NCBI RefSeq assembly: GCF_000764535.1
Contig: NZ_CP009571.1
Span: forward strand, 3,720,001 to 3,784,000
Direction: 5' to 3'
DNA from: Sphingomonas taxi
Lineage (GTDB): Bacteria; Pseudomonadota; Alphaproteobacteria; Sphingomonadales; Sphingomonadaceae
Length of the DNA: 64,000 bases
The notes under the pieces were generated by a model. The model was given only the letters and a program-made list of their open reading frames with translations, was not told the origin of the DNA and made no database searches. A program made the translations under genes and the position numbers. Below, piece after piece: positions 19,445 through 28,804 of the stretch; within the stretch, counting starts at the first letter, position 1, and each line of letters starts with the position of its first letter.

Positions 19445-19513
19445 CCGTTCGCCCTGAGCTCGTCGAAGGGCAGGTGGGTCTCACCGTGCTTCGACAGGCT
19501 CAGCACGAACGGG
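19445..19513. repeat. Paired inverted intergenic repeat (CGTTCGYCCTGAGC family)
   Basis: Two units in opposite orientation. CCGTTCGCCCTGAGC...GTCGAAGGG at the left and its near reverse complement ending CTCAGCACGAACGG at the right, separated by about 15 nt. The same family recurs at 45569-45671. It fills the gap between kdpE and the converging cobU and may act as a bidirectional transcript end. Confidence 0.8.
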
Positions 19514-19524
19514 TCAGGGGCGGA

Positions 19525-20049
19525 TCAATCCCTCCCCGGAAACGGCTGCAACGGCAGCACCATGCCGGCGGCGACGAAATAGACCTGGCGCATCGCGGTG
19601 GCGACCTGCTGGTTGAGCCGGCCCGCGGCGTCGCGGAAGGCGCGGCCGAGCGGATGGTCGGGGACGATGCCGAGGCCGACCTCGTTGCTGACGACGAACA
19701 GCGGCAGCGGGGTTGCGGCGAGCGCGGCGAGCAGGGCGTCCGACCGCGCCGCCACGTCGTGCTCGCCGAGCATCACGTTGGTCAGCCAGAGCGTCAGGCA
19801 GTCGATCAGGATCGCGCCATCCTCGATTGCGGCGATCGCCTCGGGCAGCGCGAGCGGGCATTCGACGGTCGTCCAGCGCGTGTCGCGGTCGGCGCGGTGG
19901 CGGGCGATCCGGTCGGTCATCTCGCCGTCCCACGCCTCGGCCGTGGCGAGATAATGGAGCGGGCCGGCGCAGCGCTCGGCGGCGGCCTGCGCCAGCCGGC
20001 TTTTGCCCGAGCGGGCACCGCCCAGGAACAGCGTCTTGGCTGCGATCAT
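19525..20049 (-). CDS. cobU: CobU/CobP, adenosylcobinamide kinase and guanylyltransferase
   Basis: A 174-aa enzyme that phosphorylates adenosylcobinamide and activates it with GTP, the step before the lower ligand is attached. The P-loop GGARSGKS is at 10-17, followed by LIDCLTLWLTN (about 81-91) and VSNEVGLGIVP (about 120-130). Length and motifs match the family. ATG 20049 has AAGG upstream. It is divergent from the riboswitch-controlled operon, with only about 40 bp before the riboswitch, so its promoter must overlap riboswitch DNA on the other strand. Confidence 0.95.
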   Translation of the reverse strand: MIAAKTLFLGGARSGKSRLAQAAAERCAGPLHYLATAEAWDGEMTDRIARHRADRDTRWTTVECPLALPEAIAAIEDGAILIDCLTLWLTNVMLGEHDVAARSDALLAALAATPLPLFVVSNEVGLGIVPDHPLGRAFRDAAGRLNQQVATAMRQVYFVAAGMVLPLQPFPGRD

Positions 20050-20089
20050 CTTGCCTTCGTCTCCGCGGGGTTCTAGGGGCGCCAATGCG

Positions 20090-20262
20090 ACAGGTTCCCA
20101 GAGATGGGATGAAAAGGGAACCCGGAAGCGAGCCTTGAGGCTCGCCGGCCGGGGCTGCCCCCGCAACTGTGACCGGCGAGCCCTGCTCCCCGCGCGCCAC
20201 TGGATCATCCCGATCCGGGAAGGCCGGGCAGGGCGACGACCCGCGAGCCAGGAGACCTGCCC
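20090..20262 (+). promoter_or_regulatory. Cobalamin riboswitch
   Basis: The leader has the cobalamin-aptamer landmarks in order: GGTTCCC...GGGAACC (P3 region) from about 20093, the conserved core GCTGCCCCCGCAACTGTGA at about 20154-20172, a CACTGG element near 20198, GGGAAGG near 20217, and the B12 box GAGCCAGGAGACCTGCC at 20246-20262. It precedes btuB by about 150 nt. Cobalamin binding should reduce expression of the whole 11-gene operon. The exact 5' edge is approximate. Confidence 0.93.
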
Positions 20263-20383
20263 GTCGCGGTTGTCCTTCGTCCGGACGGGGTGTGCCGGCA
20301 CGATCGAGGATTTCCTCGCGAGACGACGATGTTGGGGGCGTTGCGCGGCGGACAGACCGGTTCCGGCGAAATCGCGGTGCGTG

Positions 20384-20406
20384 CTCCCGTTGTTGCAACG
20401 AGGGGG
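20384..20406 (+). promoter_or_regulatory. Hairpin that can mask the btuB Shine-Dalgarno sequence
   Basis: CTCCCGTTG, loop TTG, CAACG then A and GGGGG. GTTG pairs with CAAC and, past a bulged A, CTCC pairs with the AGGGGG ribosome-binding site that lies 8 nt before the GTG of btuB. This suits translational control by the upstream cobalamin riboswitch. No T-run follows, so transcription termination here is less likely. Confidence 0.55.
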
Positions 20407-20414
20407 AAACCATC

Positions 20415-22346
20415 GTGAAGAACTACGCCTGTCTCATCCTGCTGCCGTGCATCGCGGCCGCGACACCTGCCTTCGCCCAGACCGCGCAATCGACCAGCGG
20501 CCTTGAGCAGGTCGCCGACGCCGGCAGCGACATCCTCGTCACCGCCAATCGCGAGGCGCGACCCGCTTCCACCGTCGGCCAGGCGGTGACCGTCCTCGAC
20601 ACCGCGACGATCACCCAGCGGCAGGCGGTGGTCGTCGCCGACCTGCTGCGCCAGACGCCGGGCGTCAGCGTGACGCGCAACGGCGGCGTCGGCACCGCGA
20701 CCTCGGTCAACATCCGCGGCGCGGAGAGCGATCAGACCGTCGCGCTGATCGACGGGATCAAGCTCAACGATCCCTCGTCGCCGGGCGGCGGCTTCGACTT
20801 CGGCGGGTTGCTGATCGGCAATATCGCGCGGATCGAGGTGCTGCGCGGCGCACAATCGGTGCTGTGGGGCAGTCAGGCGATCGGCGGCGTCGTCAACCTC
20901 ATCACCCGTCAGCCGACCGAGCAGGTCGCGGTCAACGCGCGCGTCGAGGGCGGCTGGCACGAGACCGGGCAGGGCTTCGCCAACGTCTCTGGCAAGATGG
21001 GGCCGGTGTCGGCGAGCCTGGGCGGCGGCTATTACACCACCGAGGGCATCTCGGCCTATGCCCCCGGCACGGAGCGCGACGGTTACCGCAATTATGCCGC
21101 CAACGGCAGCCTCGGCATCGCGCTGGCGCCGACCGTCTCGGTCGATGTGCGCGGTTTCTATTCCAACGGCCGCACCGATATCGACGGCTTCCCGCCGCCG
21201 ACCTTCGCCTTTGGCGATACGCGCGAATATGGCACGAGCGAGCAATGGACGGGCTATGCCGGACTCAATGCGGCGCTGTTCGACGGCCGGTTCCGCAACC
21301 GCTTCGGCTATGCGCACACCGATACCGACCGGCACAATTACGATCCCGACGGCACGCCGACCGAGACGTTCGCCGGCAAGGGGCGCAACGACCGGATCGA
21401 ATATCAGGGCGTCGCCGATCTTGGTTCCGCGGTGTTCGCCACCTTCGGCGCGGAGCGCGAGGTGTCGCGCTTCACGACGGCGAGCTACGGCGGACCGGCG
21501 ACCCGGGGGCGGGCGCGGATCTTCAGCGTCTACGGCCAGCTCGCAATGACGCCGATCGCCGGACTGACCGCGACCGGCGGCGTGCGCCACGACGACCACA
21601 ATATCTTCGGCGGAGCGACGACCGTCTCGGCCAGCGGCGTCTATTCACCCAACGATGGCGCGACCGCGTTCCGCGCGAGCTATTCCGAGGGGTTCAAGGC
21701 GCCGACCCTGTATCAGTTGCAGAGCGAATATGGGAATGCGCGGCTCAACCCCGAACGCTCGCGCGGCTGGGACGCGGGCGTGGCGCAAAAGGCGCTCGAC
21801 GGCGCGGTCGAGGCGAGCGTGACCTATTTCCGCCGCACCTCGTTCGACCTCATCAATTTCGTGTCCTGCGACACGTCCGTGGGGATTTGCGCCGACCGGC
21901 CGTTCGGCACCTATGACAATGTCGCGCGGGCACGGGCGCAGGGCGTGGAATTCGCGCTGACGCTCCGCCCGGTCGAGGCGCTGACGGTCAGTGCCGCCTA
22001 TACCTATCTCGACGCCAAGAACCGCTCGACCGGCACCGCCAATGCCGGCCGCGATCTCGCCCGGCGGCCGGACAACAGCGTATCGGTGAACGCCGACTAT
22101 CGCTGGCCGTTCGGGCTGACCACCGGCGCGACCGTCACCGCGGTGGGGGACAGTTTCAACAACGCATCCAATTCGCAGCGGCTCGACGGCTATGTCGTCA
22201 CCGACCTGCGCGCGTCCTTCCCGATCGTCGATCATGTCGAGGTCTATGGCCGGATCGAGAATGCGTTCGACCAGCGTTATCAGACGATCCTGCAATACGG
22301 CCAGCCGGGGCGCGGCGCCTTCGGCGGCGTCCGCCTGACCTATTGA
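20415..22346 (+). CDS. btuB: BtuB-type TonB-dependent cobalamin receptor
   Basis: A 643-aa receptor in the size range of BtuB. It has a signal peptide ending near AFAQ, a TonB-box-like DILVTANR near residue 39, and a plug with VNIRGAESDQTVALIDGIKL and VLRGAQSVLWGSQAIGGVVN, then a barrel to the C-terminus. GTG 20415 has AGGGGG 8 nt upstream, inside a hairpin; upstream in-frame codons would fall within the riboswitch. Its stop overlaps the ATG of cobD (TGATG). The cobalamin riboswitch and the linked btuFCD make cobalamin or cobinamide the likely ligand. Confidence 0.93.
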   Translation: MKNYACLILLPCIAAATPAFAQTAQSTSGLEQVADAGSDILVTANREARPASTVGQAVTVLDTATITQRQAVVVADLLRQTPGVSVTRNGGVGTATSVNIRGAESDQTVALIDGIKLNDPSSPGGGFDFGGLLIGNIARIEVLRGAQSVLWGSQAIGGVVNLITRQPTEQVAVNARVEGGWHETGQGFANVSGKMGPVSASLGGGYYTTEGISAYAPGTERDGYRNYAANGSLGIALAPTVSVDVRGFYSNGRTDIDGFPPPTFAFGDTREYGTSEQWTGYAGLNAALFDGRFRNRFGYAHTDTDRHNYDPDGTPTETFAGKGRNDRIEYQGVADLGSAVFATFGAEREVSRFTTASYGGPATRGRARIFSVYGQLAMTPIAGLTATGGVRHDDHNIFGGATTVSASGVYSPNDGATAFRASYSEGFKAPTLYQLQSEYGNARLNPERSRGWDAGVAQKALDGAVEASVTYFRRTSFDLINFVSCDTSVGICADRPFGTYDNVARARAQGVEFALTLRPVEALTVSAAYTYLDAKNRSTGTANAGRDLARRPDNSVSVNADYRWPFGLTTGATVTAVGDSFNNASNSQRLDGYVVTDLRASFPIVDHVEVYGRIENAFDQRYQTILQYGQPGRGAFGGVRLTY

Positions 22347-23320
22347 TGATCGAACCGCGCGCTCCTGTCCCCCATCCCTGGGCCACCTTCTGCGCCCATG
22401 GCGGGCGGGTGGCGGCGGCGCGCGCGGCGTTCGGCGGCGCGGACTGGATCGACCTGTCGACCGGCATCGCGCCATGGTCTTGGCCGGTCGACACGCTGGC
22501 GGGGCTCGATCGTCTGCCCGAGCCGGCGGAGATCGCGGCGCTGGAGGCGGCGGCGGCGCGGGCGTTCGGCGTCGCCGACCCCGCGCAGGTCGTCGCTGTG
22601 CCGGGGACCGATCTGGCGATGCGGCTGCTCGCACCGCTGATCGGCGCGCGCGCGCCGGCGGTACGCCATCCCGGCTATGCCGGCCATCGCGCGGCATGGC
22701 CGGGGGCGGAATTGGTGGCGGAGGGGCCGGGCGACCATGACCTGTTCGTGCTGGCGAGCCCGGCCAATCCCGACGGGCGCCTCGCCGGCCCGGTGGATCT
22801 GCTGGCCGCGCCGATGACGCTGGTGCTCGACGAAGCCTATGCCGATCCCGCCGCCGGTCTGTGCCCGCACGCGTCGGACCGGCTGATCGTGCTGCGCTCG
22901 TTCGGCAAATTCTACGGCCTGCCTGGCTTGCGGCTCGGCTTCGTGGTGGCGGGGGATCGAATCGCCGGCGGGCTGCGCGCGATGCTCGGCGACTGGCCGG
23001 TGTCGTCGCCGGCGGTGGCGATCGGCACCGCCGCCTATCGCGATATCGCGTGGCGGCGTGCGCAGGCGAGCCGCATCGTCGAGACGGGCGCGCTGCTCGA
23101 CACGGTGCTGCACGAAGCCGGGCTGGCGCTGGCCGGCAGCGCGCCGTTGTTCCGGCTGGTCGCCTGCGACGATGCCGCCCGACTGTTCGGGACGCTCGCG
23201 CATCATGCTATCCTGACCCGCCCCTTCGCCGATCGGACCGACCGGTTGCGGATCGGCCTGCCGCGCGGTGCGACCGCGCTCACCCGCCTCGCCGCGGCCC
23301 TCGAGGAGTATCGCTCATGA
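22346..23320 (+). CDS. cobD: Threonine-phosphate decarboxylase (CobD; CobC in the aerobic nomenclature)
   Basis: A 324-aa PLP enzyme of the aminotransferase class I/II fold. It makes (R)-1-amino-2-propanol phosphate, the linker of the cobalamin nucleotide loop. The PLP lysine lies in VLRSFGKFYGLPGLRLGF (about 181-198), with LDEAYADP upstream (about 162) and the arginine-bearing RIGLPRG near 308. ATG 22346 overlaps the btuB stop. CbiB, which uses its product, is encoded downstream in the same operon. Confidence 0.9.
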   Translation: MIEPRAPVPHPWATFCAHGGRVAAARAAFGGADWIDLSTGIAPWSWPVDTLAGLDRLPEPAEIAALEAAAARAFGVADPAQVVAVPGTDLAMRLLAPLIGARAPAVRHPGYAGHRAAWPGAELVAEGPGDHDLFVLASPANPDGRLAGPVDLLAAPMTLVLDEAYADPAAGLCPHASDRLIVLRSFGKFYGLPGLRLGFVVAGDRIAGGLRAMLGDWPVSSPAVAIGTAAYRDIAWRRAQASRIVETGALLDTVLHEAGLALAGSAPLFRLVACDDAARLFGTLAHHAILTRPFADRTDRLRIGLPRGATALTRLAAALEEYRS

Positions 23321-23919
23321 CCGACGACTATGCCCGCCACAACGCCCGCATGGCGAAGGTCGCCGCGGCGCGCGAGAAGATGCAGGCGCGCCGCACGCTC
23401 GAACGCGGGCTGCTGATCGTTCACACCGGCAACGGCAAGGGCAAGTCGTCGTCCGCCTTCGGCATGGCGATCCGCAGCATCGGCTGGGGGCTGAAGGTCG
23501 CGATCCTCCAGTACGTCAAAGGCAAATGGGAGACGGGCGAGCGCAATTTCTTCGAGGCGCATCCCGATCTCGCCACCTTCGAGGTGATGGGCGAGGGCTT
23601 CACATGGGACACGCAGGACCGCGCGCGCGACATCGCCGCGGCGCAGGCGGCGTGGGAGCGGTCGAAGGCGATGATCCGCGATCCCGAGATCGATTTCGTC
23701 ATCCTCGACGAGCTCAACATCGTGCTGCGCGACGGGACGCTGCCGATCGACGATATCGTGGCGTTCCTCAAGGAGCGGCCGCTGACCAAGCATATCTGCA
23801 TCACCGGCCGCCACGCCAAGCCCGAATTGCTGGCGATCGCCGATCTGGTCACCGAATTCGGTGAGGTGAAGCATCCGTACAATGCCGGGTTCAAGGCGCA
23901 GAAGGGCGTCGAATATTGA
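23317..23919 (+). CDS. cobO: Cob(I)alamin adenosyltransferase, CobA/CobO type
   Basis: A 200-aa enzyme that transfers the 5'-deoxyadenosyl group of ATP to Co(I) corrinoids. The modified P-loop HTGNGKGKSSSAFG is at about 36-49, QYVKGKWETGE follows at about 66, and DELNIVLRDG near 129. N-terminal residues are charged, as in the family. It overlaps cobD by ATGA and btuF by TTGA. It supplies the adenosylated substrate for CobQ, CbiB and CobU. Confidence 0.95.
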   Translation: MTDDYARHNARMAKVAAAREKMQARRTLERGLLIVHTGNGKGKSSSAFGMAIRSIGWGLKVAILQYVKGKWETGERNFFEAHPDLATFEVMGEGFTWDTQDRARDIAAAQAAWERSKAMIRDPEIDFVILDELNIVLRDGTLPIDDIVAFLKERPLTKHICITGRHAKPELLAIADLVTEFGEVKHPYNAGFKAQKGVEY

Positions 23920-24728
23920 TCCGGCCGCTCGCCATCGCGCTCGCCGCGCTGCCGCTGGTGTCGGCGGCCCCGCCGCCGCGGCCGCCGCGGATCGTATCGA
24001 TCAATCCGTGTATCGACGCGGTGCTGATGCACGTCGCCGACCCCGCGCAGATCGCCGGGATCAGCCATTATTCGCAGGACCCGCGTGCGACCTCAATCCC
24101 GCTGGCGCAGGCGAGGCGCTTCGCCGCAACCTCGGGGACGGCGGAGGAGGTGGTGGCGCTGGCGCCCGACATGGTGCTGACCGGCCCGCACGTCGCGCCC
24201 GCGACGATCGCGGCGCTGACCCGGATGAAGATCCGCATCGTCCAATATCCAGTGCCGGACACGGTCGCGGAAAGCGAGGAGCAGGTGCGCGATATCGCGC
24301 GCGTCGTCGGCCATCCGCAGCGCGGCACGGCGTTGGCGGCGCGGATCGCGGCGGCGGCGCGGCCGGCGGCGGTGACGCCAGTGCCGGCGCTGATCTGGCA
24401 GTCGGGCGGGCTGGTGCCGGGCAGCGGCACATTGTCCGCCGACTTGCTGCGCCGCGCCGGGTTTCGCGACATGAGCGCGACCTACGGCCTCAAGAAATGG
24501 GACGTGCTGCCGCTCGAATATCTCGTTGCGCGGCCGCCGCGCGTGCTGCTGTCGACCGCCGCGGCCGACGTCGGCGAGGACCGGATGACGTCGCATCCGG
24601 CGGTGCGGCGGCTGGCGGGACGGATCACCGTCGCGCCCTATCCGACGCGGCTGATGAATTGCGGCGGGCCGACGATCATCGCGGCGATGGCGCGGCTGCG
24701 GCAGGTGCGCGGGGGATTCGGGGCATGA
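23916..24728 (+). CDS. btuF: BtuF-type periplasmic corrinoid-binding protein
   Basis: A 270-aa substrate-binding protein. The signal peptide (about 1-18) is followed by the typical RIVSINPCIDAVLM, GTAEEVVALAPDMVL and, near the end, MNCGGPTII. The fold is that of cluster-A-III binding proteins for siderophores, heme and cobalamin. The start is TTG 23916 in a TTGA overlap with cobO; the next in-frame ATG would remove the signal peptide. Adjacent btuC and btuD complete the ABC importer. Corrinoid specificity is inferred from the operon. Confidence 0.87.
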   Translation: MIRPLAIALAALPLVSAAPPPRPPRIVSINPCIDAVLMHVADPAQIAGISHYSQDPRATSIPLAQARRFAATSGTAEEVVALAPDMVLTGPHVAPATIAALTRMKIRIVQYPVPDTVAESEEQVRDIARVVGHPQRGTALAARIAAAARPAAVTPVPALIWQSGGLVPGSGTLSADLLRRAGFRDMSATYGLKKWDVLPLEYLVARPPRVLLSTAAADVGEDRMTSHPAVRRLAGRITVAPYPTRLMNCGGPTIIAAMARLRQVRGGFGA

Positions 24729-25687
24729 CGCGGCTCAATATCGGACTGCTGGTCGCGCTGTTTGCCGTCGCGGCGCTGTCGGTCGCGGCGGGCAAGGTGT
24801 GGGTGCCGTGGGACGCGTGGACCGCCGCCGATCCGCGCTCGATCATCATCGTCGAGCTGCGCCTGCCGCGCACCGTGCTGGCGCTGGTCGTCGGCGCGGC
24901 GCTCGGCCTGTCGGGGGCGGTGATGCAGGGCTATCTGCGCAATCCGCTCGCCGATCCGGGGCTGTTCGGCGTGTCGACCGGCGCGGCGTTCGGCGCGGTG
25001 CTGGCGCTCTATTTCGGCTATGCTGCGCAGATGTGGCTGTTGCCGGGCTTCGCGCTGGTCGGCGCGGGGGTGACGATGGCGTTGCTCGCGCTGATCGCCG
25101 GCCGTTCCGGAAGCCTGATCCTGTTCACGCTGGCGGGGATGATCCTCACCAGCATCTTCGGGTCGCTGACCAGTCTGGCGATCAGCCTCGCGCCGACGCC
25201 GTTCGTCTCATCGCAGATCGTGACGTGGCTGCTCGGCGCGCTGACCGATCGGAGCTGGGACGACGTCAAGGTCGCTGCGCCGCTGGTCACGGTCGGCGCG
25301 GCATTGCTGTTCGCCACCGGCCGCTCGCTCGACGCGCTCACATTGGGCGAACAGGCGGCACGGTCGATGGGGGTCGATCCGGCGCGGCTGCAATGGCTGG
25401 TGATCGCCGGAGTGGCGCTGACCGTCGGCGCCTCGGTGGCGACGGCGGGACAGATCGGCTTCGTCGGGCTGATCGTGCCGCATATGGTGCGGCCGTTCGC
25501 CGGACACCGGCCGTCGGCGATCCTGCTGCCCTCGGCGCTGGGCGGCGCGCTGCTGCTGACGCTGGCCGATGCGCTGGTACGGATCGTGCCGACGGTCAGC
25601 GAGCTGCGGCTCGGCATCGCGATGTCGATGCTGGGCGGGCCGTTCTTCCTTTATTTGCTGATCGCGATGCGCCGGAGGCTCGCATGA
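24725..25687 (+). CDS. btuC: BtuC-type ABC importer permease
   Basis: A 320-aa FecCD/BtuC-family permease with about ten membrane segments. Family blocks include LRLPRTVLALVVGAALGLSG, NPLADPGLFGVSTGAAFGA and GQIGFVGLIVPHMVRPFAGH. It forms the inner-membrane channel fed by BtuF and driven by BtuD. Both ends overlap neighbours by ATGA. Confidence 0.93.
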   Translation: MTRLNIGLLVALFAVAALSVAAGKVWVPWDAWTAADPRSIIIVELRLPRTVLALVVGAALGLSGAVMQGYLRNPLADPGLFGVSTGAAFGAVLALYFGYAAQMWLLPGFALVGAGVTMALLALIAGRSGSLILFTLAGMILTSIFGSLTSLAISLAPTPFVSSQIVTWLLGALTDRSWDDVKVAAPLVTVGAALLFATGRSLDALTLGEQAARSMGVDPARLQWLVIAGVALTVGASVATAGQIGFVGLIVPHMVRPFAGHRPSAILLPSALGGALLLTLADALVRIVPTVSELRLGIAMSMLGGPFFLYLLIAMRRRLA

Positions 25688-26454
25688 CCGGACTCGCGGC
25701 CGAGGGGATCGGCCTGACGCTCGGCGGCAACCGGGTGCTCGACGACGTCAGCTTCGCCTTCCGGCGCGGGCGGGTGACCGCGCTGCTCGGCGCGAATGGT
25801 GCGGGCAAGAGCACGTTGCTTAGCTGTCTCGCCGCGCTGCGCCGGCCGGACCAGGGCGCAGCGACGCTCGACGGGGTCGACGTGCAGGCGCTCGACCGGC
25901 GGGCGCGGGCGCGCGCGATCGGTCTGCTGCCGCAGGCGGCGGACGTGCATTGGGATATCGACGTCGTGACGCTCGTCGGGCTCGGGCGACTGCCGCATCG
26001 CGGCCGCTGGGGCGAGACCGACGACGACCGCGCCGCGGTGGCGCGTGCGCTGGCGGCGACCGACATGACCGGCTTCGCGACGCGCGGCGTCGAGCGGCTG
26101 TCCGGCGGCGAGCGTGGCCGGGCCTTGCTCGCGCGGGTGCTGGCGGGCGAGCCCGACTGGCTGCTCGCCGACGAGCCGCTCGCCAGCTTCGATCCGGCGC
26201 ACCAGCTCGACGTGCTCGCGCGGCTGCGCGGTGTCGCCGTGGGCGGCAGCGGCGTGGTGCTGGTGCTGCACGACCTGCACCTCGCGGCGCGGATCGCCGA
26301 CGATGCGGTGCTGCTGCGTGGCGGGCGCGTCGTCGCGGCGGGGCCGGCGGAGACGGTGCTGACCGCGCCGCTGATCGCGCAAGCCTATGGGGTGGAGGTC
26401 GAGATCGGCGTCACCCCCGCCGGGCAGCGCTTCATCCTGCCGATCGCGCGGTGA
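25684..26454 (+). CDS. btuD: BtuD-type ABC importer ATPase
   Basis: A 256-aa ATPase. Walker A GANGAGKST is at about 38-46, the Q-loop is LLPQAAD, the ABC signature LSGGERGRALLARVLAG near 140, Walker B WLLADEPL, and the switch histidine LVLHDLHLAA. It is closest to the FepC/HmuV/BtuD class that serves BtuC-type permeases. It overlaps btuC by ATGA and cbiB by GTGA. Operon context points to corrinoids rather than siderophores or heme. Confidence 0.93.
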   Translation: MTGLAAEGIGLTLGGNRVLDDVSFAFRRGRVTALLGANGAGKSTLLSCLAALRRPDQGAATLDGVDVQALDRRARARAIGLLPQAADVHWDIDVVTLVGLGRLPHRGRWGETDDDRAAVARALAATDMTGFATRGVERLSGGERGRALLARVLAGEPDWLLADEPLASFDPAHQLDVLARLRGVAVGGSGVVLVLHDLHLAARIADDAVLLRGGRVVAAGPAETVLTAPLIAQAYGVEVEIGVTPAGQRFILPIAR

Positions 26455-27362
26455 GCCATGCGCTGCCGCTGTTTGCCATGCTGATTGCGGAGGCGGCGTT
26501 CGGCTATCCGCGGCGCTGGCGGCATCCGGTGGTGGCGGTGGGGGCGCTGATTGATGGGGTCGAGCGGCGCTGGAACCGCGGCGACGCGGTGCGGCAGCGG
26601 CTCGGCGGGGTGGCGCTGCTGGCGCTGCTGGTCGGGCTGGCGGCGCTGGCCGGCGGCGCGATCGAGCGGCTGGCGGGGCAGGGCTGGGGGCTGGTCGCGG
26701 TGGTGGCGATCGGCACCACCGGGCTGGCGCAGCGCAGCCTGTACGATCATGTCGCGGCGGTGCTGGGGCCGCTCGCTCGCGGCGACCTGCCCGCGGCGCG
26801 GCGCGCGGTGGCGATGATCGTCGGCCGTGATACCGAGACGCTCGACGAGCGCGGCGTCGCCGTCGCAGCGATCGAGAGCCTTGCCGAGAGTTTCTGCGAC
26901 GGCGTCGTCGCGCCCGCCTGCTGGTTCCTCGTCGCCGGCCTGCCGGGGCTGTTCGCCGCCAAGGCGATCAACACCGCCGATTCGATGGTCGGCCATCGGA
27001 CGCCGCGGCTGATCTGGTTCGGCTGGGCGTCGGCGCGTGCGGACGATCTGGTCAACTGGCTGCCGGCGCGGCTCTCCGGGTTGCTGGTCTGTCTGGCGGG
27101 TGGCGGCGGCTGGGCCACGATGCTGCGCGATGCGCGCCGCCATGCCTCACCCAACGGCGGCTGGCCGGAGGCGGCGATGGCGGGGGCGCTGGGGCGGCGG
27201 CTGGGCGGCGCAATATGCTATGACGGCGAGCCGGCGCAGCGTGCGGTGCTGGGCGCGGGGCCGCTGCCCGATGCCGCCGATCTGGCGCGGGCGCTGCGTA
27301 TCTATCGCATCGCCTGCCTGTTGCTGTGGATCCTCGTCGGAGCGCTGGCATGGGCGCGGTGA
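26451..27362 (+). CDS. cbiB: CbiB/CobD, adenosylcobinamide-phosphate synthase
   Basis: A 303-aa membrane enzyme that attaches the aminopropanol linker to adenosylcobyric acid. Motifs include [15 protein letters not shown] (about 17-31), [20 protein letters not shown] (about 125-144), the acidic [20 protein letters not shown] and [11 protein letters not shown]. The start is GTG 26451 in a GTGA overlap with btuD; an ATG ten codons in would clip the conserved N-terminus. It overlaps cobQ by 13 nt. Confidence 0.93.
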   Translation: MSHALPLFAMLIAEAAFGYPRRWRHPVVAVGALIDGVERRWNRGDAVRQRLGGVALLALLVGLAALAGGAIERLAGQGWGLVAVVAIGTTGLAQRSLYDHVAAVLGPLARGDLPAARRAVAMIVGRDTETLDERGVAVAAIESLAESFCDGVVAPACWFLVAGLPGLFAAKAINTADSMVGHRTPRLIWFGWASARADDLVNWLPARLSGLLVCLAGGGGWATMLRDARRHASPNGGWPEAAMAGALGRRLGGAICYDGEPAQRAVLGAGPLPDAADLARALRIYRIACLLLWILVGALAWAR

Positions 27363-28804
27363 TGCTGCAGGGAACCGGGTCGGACGTCGGCAAGTCGGTG
27401 CTGGTCGCCGGCCTGTGCCGCGCGTTCGCCAACCGTGGCCTCGTCGTCCGCCCGTTCAAGCCGCAGAATATGTCGAACAACGCCGCGGTGACCGCCGACG
27501 GCGGCGAGATCGGCCGCGCGCAGGCGTTGCAGGCGATCGCCGCGCGCGTCGCGCCGCATGTCGACATGAACCCGGTGCTGCTCAAGCCGCAGAGCGACCG
27601 CACCTCGCAGCTCGTCGTCGCCGGCCGGTCACGCGGGACACTCGCGGCGGGCGACTATTGGCGGCGCAAGCCCGATCTGCTCGGCGAGGTGCTCGATGCC
27701 TATCGGCGGCTGGCGGCGGCGGCGGATATCGTCGTGGTCGAGGGGGCGGGGTCGCCGGCCGAGATCAACCTGCGGCGCAACGACATCGCCAACATGGGTT
27801 TCGCCCGTGCCGCCGGGGTGCCGGTGGTGTTGGTCGGCGATATCGACCGCGGCGGCGTGATCGCGTCGTTGGTCGGGACGCGGGCGGTGATCGACGCGGA
27901 CGATGCGGCGATGATCCATGGCTTCATCGTCAACAAATTCCGCGGCGATCCCGCGCTGTTCGCGGACGGGCTGACGGAGATCGTCGCGCGTACCGGCTGG
28001 CGGTCGATCGGCGTCGTGCCGTGGCTGGCCGAGGCAGCGCTGCTGCCCGCCGAGGATGCGGTGGCGCTGGGGCGTGCGGCGGCGGGCGCGGGCGTGACGA
28101 TTGCGGTGCCGATGCTGTCGCGGATCGCCAATTTCGACGATTTCGACGCGCTGGCGCACGAACCGGGCGTGCGGCTGGCGATGATCCCGCCGGGCCGGCC
28201 GCTGCCGGGCGATGCGGCGCTGGTCGTGCTGCCGGGGAGCAAGGCGACGATCGCCGACCTCGCCTTCTTCCGCGCACAGGGGTGGGACGTCGATCTCGCC
28301 GCGCATGTCCGCCGCGGCGGGCGGGTGCTGGGCATCTGCGGTGGTTATCAGATGCTCGGGCGGACGGTCGCCGATCCGCGGGGGATCGAGGGGCCGGCGG
28401 AGACGGTCGTGGGTCTCGGGCTGCTGCCGGTCGATACGGTGATCGCCGCGGACAAGCGGACCCGGCCGATCACCGGCGAGATCGGTGCCGGCATCGGCTT
28501 CACCGGTTATGAGATCCACGCCGGCGTCACCGCGCCCGATGCGGGCACGCCGCCGCTGCTCCGCTTCGCCGATGGCGTCGCCGACGGCGCGCGCGCGCAG
28601 GACGGCCGCATCGCGGGCTGCTACGTCCACGGCCTGTTCGACGACCCCGCCGCACGCGCGCACCTGCTCGCGCCGCTCGGTGTCGTCTCGGACGGGTTCG
28701 ACCGGCGGGAGGCGATCGACGAGGCGCTCGACGCGATCGCCACGACGCTGGAACGGGCGCTCGACATCGACGCGCTGATCGCGCTTGCAAGGACCGCCGC
28801 ATGA
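27350..28804 (+). CDS. cobQ: CobQ/CbiP, cobyric acid synthase
   Basis: A 484-aa glutamine-dependent amidase that converts adenosylcobyrinic a,c-diamide to adenosylcobyric acid. The N-terminal ATP-binding domain has [11 protein letters not shown] (about 6-16), KPQNMSNNA and [12 protein letters not shown]. The C-terminal glutamine amidotransferase has the nucleophile cysteine in [11 protein letters not shown] (about 328) and the histidine in [12 protein letters not shown] 27350 is preferred to ATG 27362 because the family starts about five residues before LQGT. The amidase acts upstream of CbiB, so this locus does more than salvage complete cobinamide. Confidence 0.94.
   Translation: MGAVMLQGTGSDVGKSVLVAGLCRAFANRGLVVRPFKPQNMSNNAAVTADGGEIGRAQALQAIAARVAPHVDMNPVLLKPQSDRTSQLVVAGRSRGTLAAGDYWRRKPDLLGEVLDAYRRLAAAADIVVVEGAGSPAEINLRRNDIANMGFARAAGVPVVLVGDIDRGGVIASLVGTRAVIDADDAAMIHGFIVNKFRGDPALFADGLTEIVARTGWRSIGVVPWLAEAALLPAEDAVALGRAAAGAGVTIAVPMLSRIANFDDFDALAHEPGVRLAMIPPGRPLPGDAALVVLPGSKATIADLAFFRAQGWDVDLAAHVRRGGRVLGICGGYQMLGRTVADPRGIEGPAETVVGLGLLPVDTVIAADKRTRPITGEIGAGIGFTGYEIHAGVTAPDAGTPPLLRFADGVADGARAQDGRIAGCYVHGLFDDPAARAHLLAPLGVVSDGFDRREAIDEALDAIATTLERALDIDALIALARTAA

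Noticed and set aside
23916..26454. Siderophore or heme ABC importer
   Set aside because: The motifs alone allow it, but the genes are embedded by overlap in a cobalamin riboswitch operon, so corrinoid transport is far more likely.
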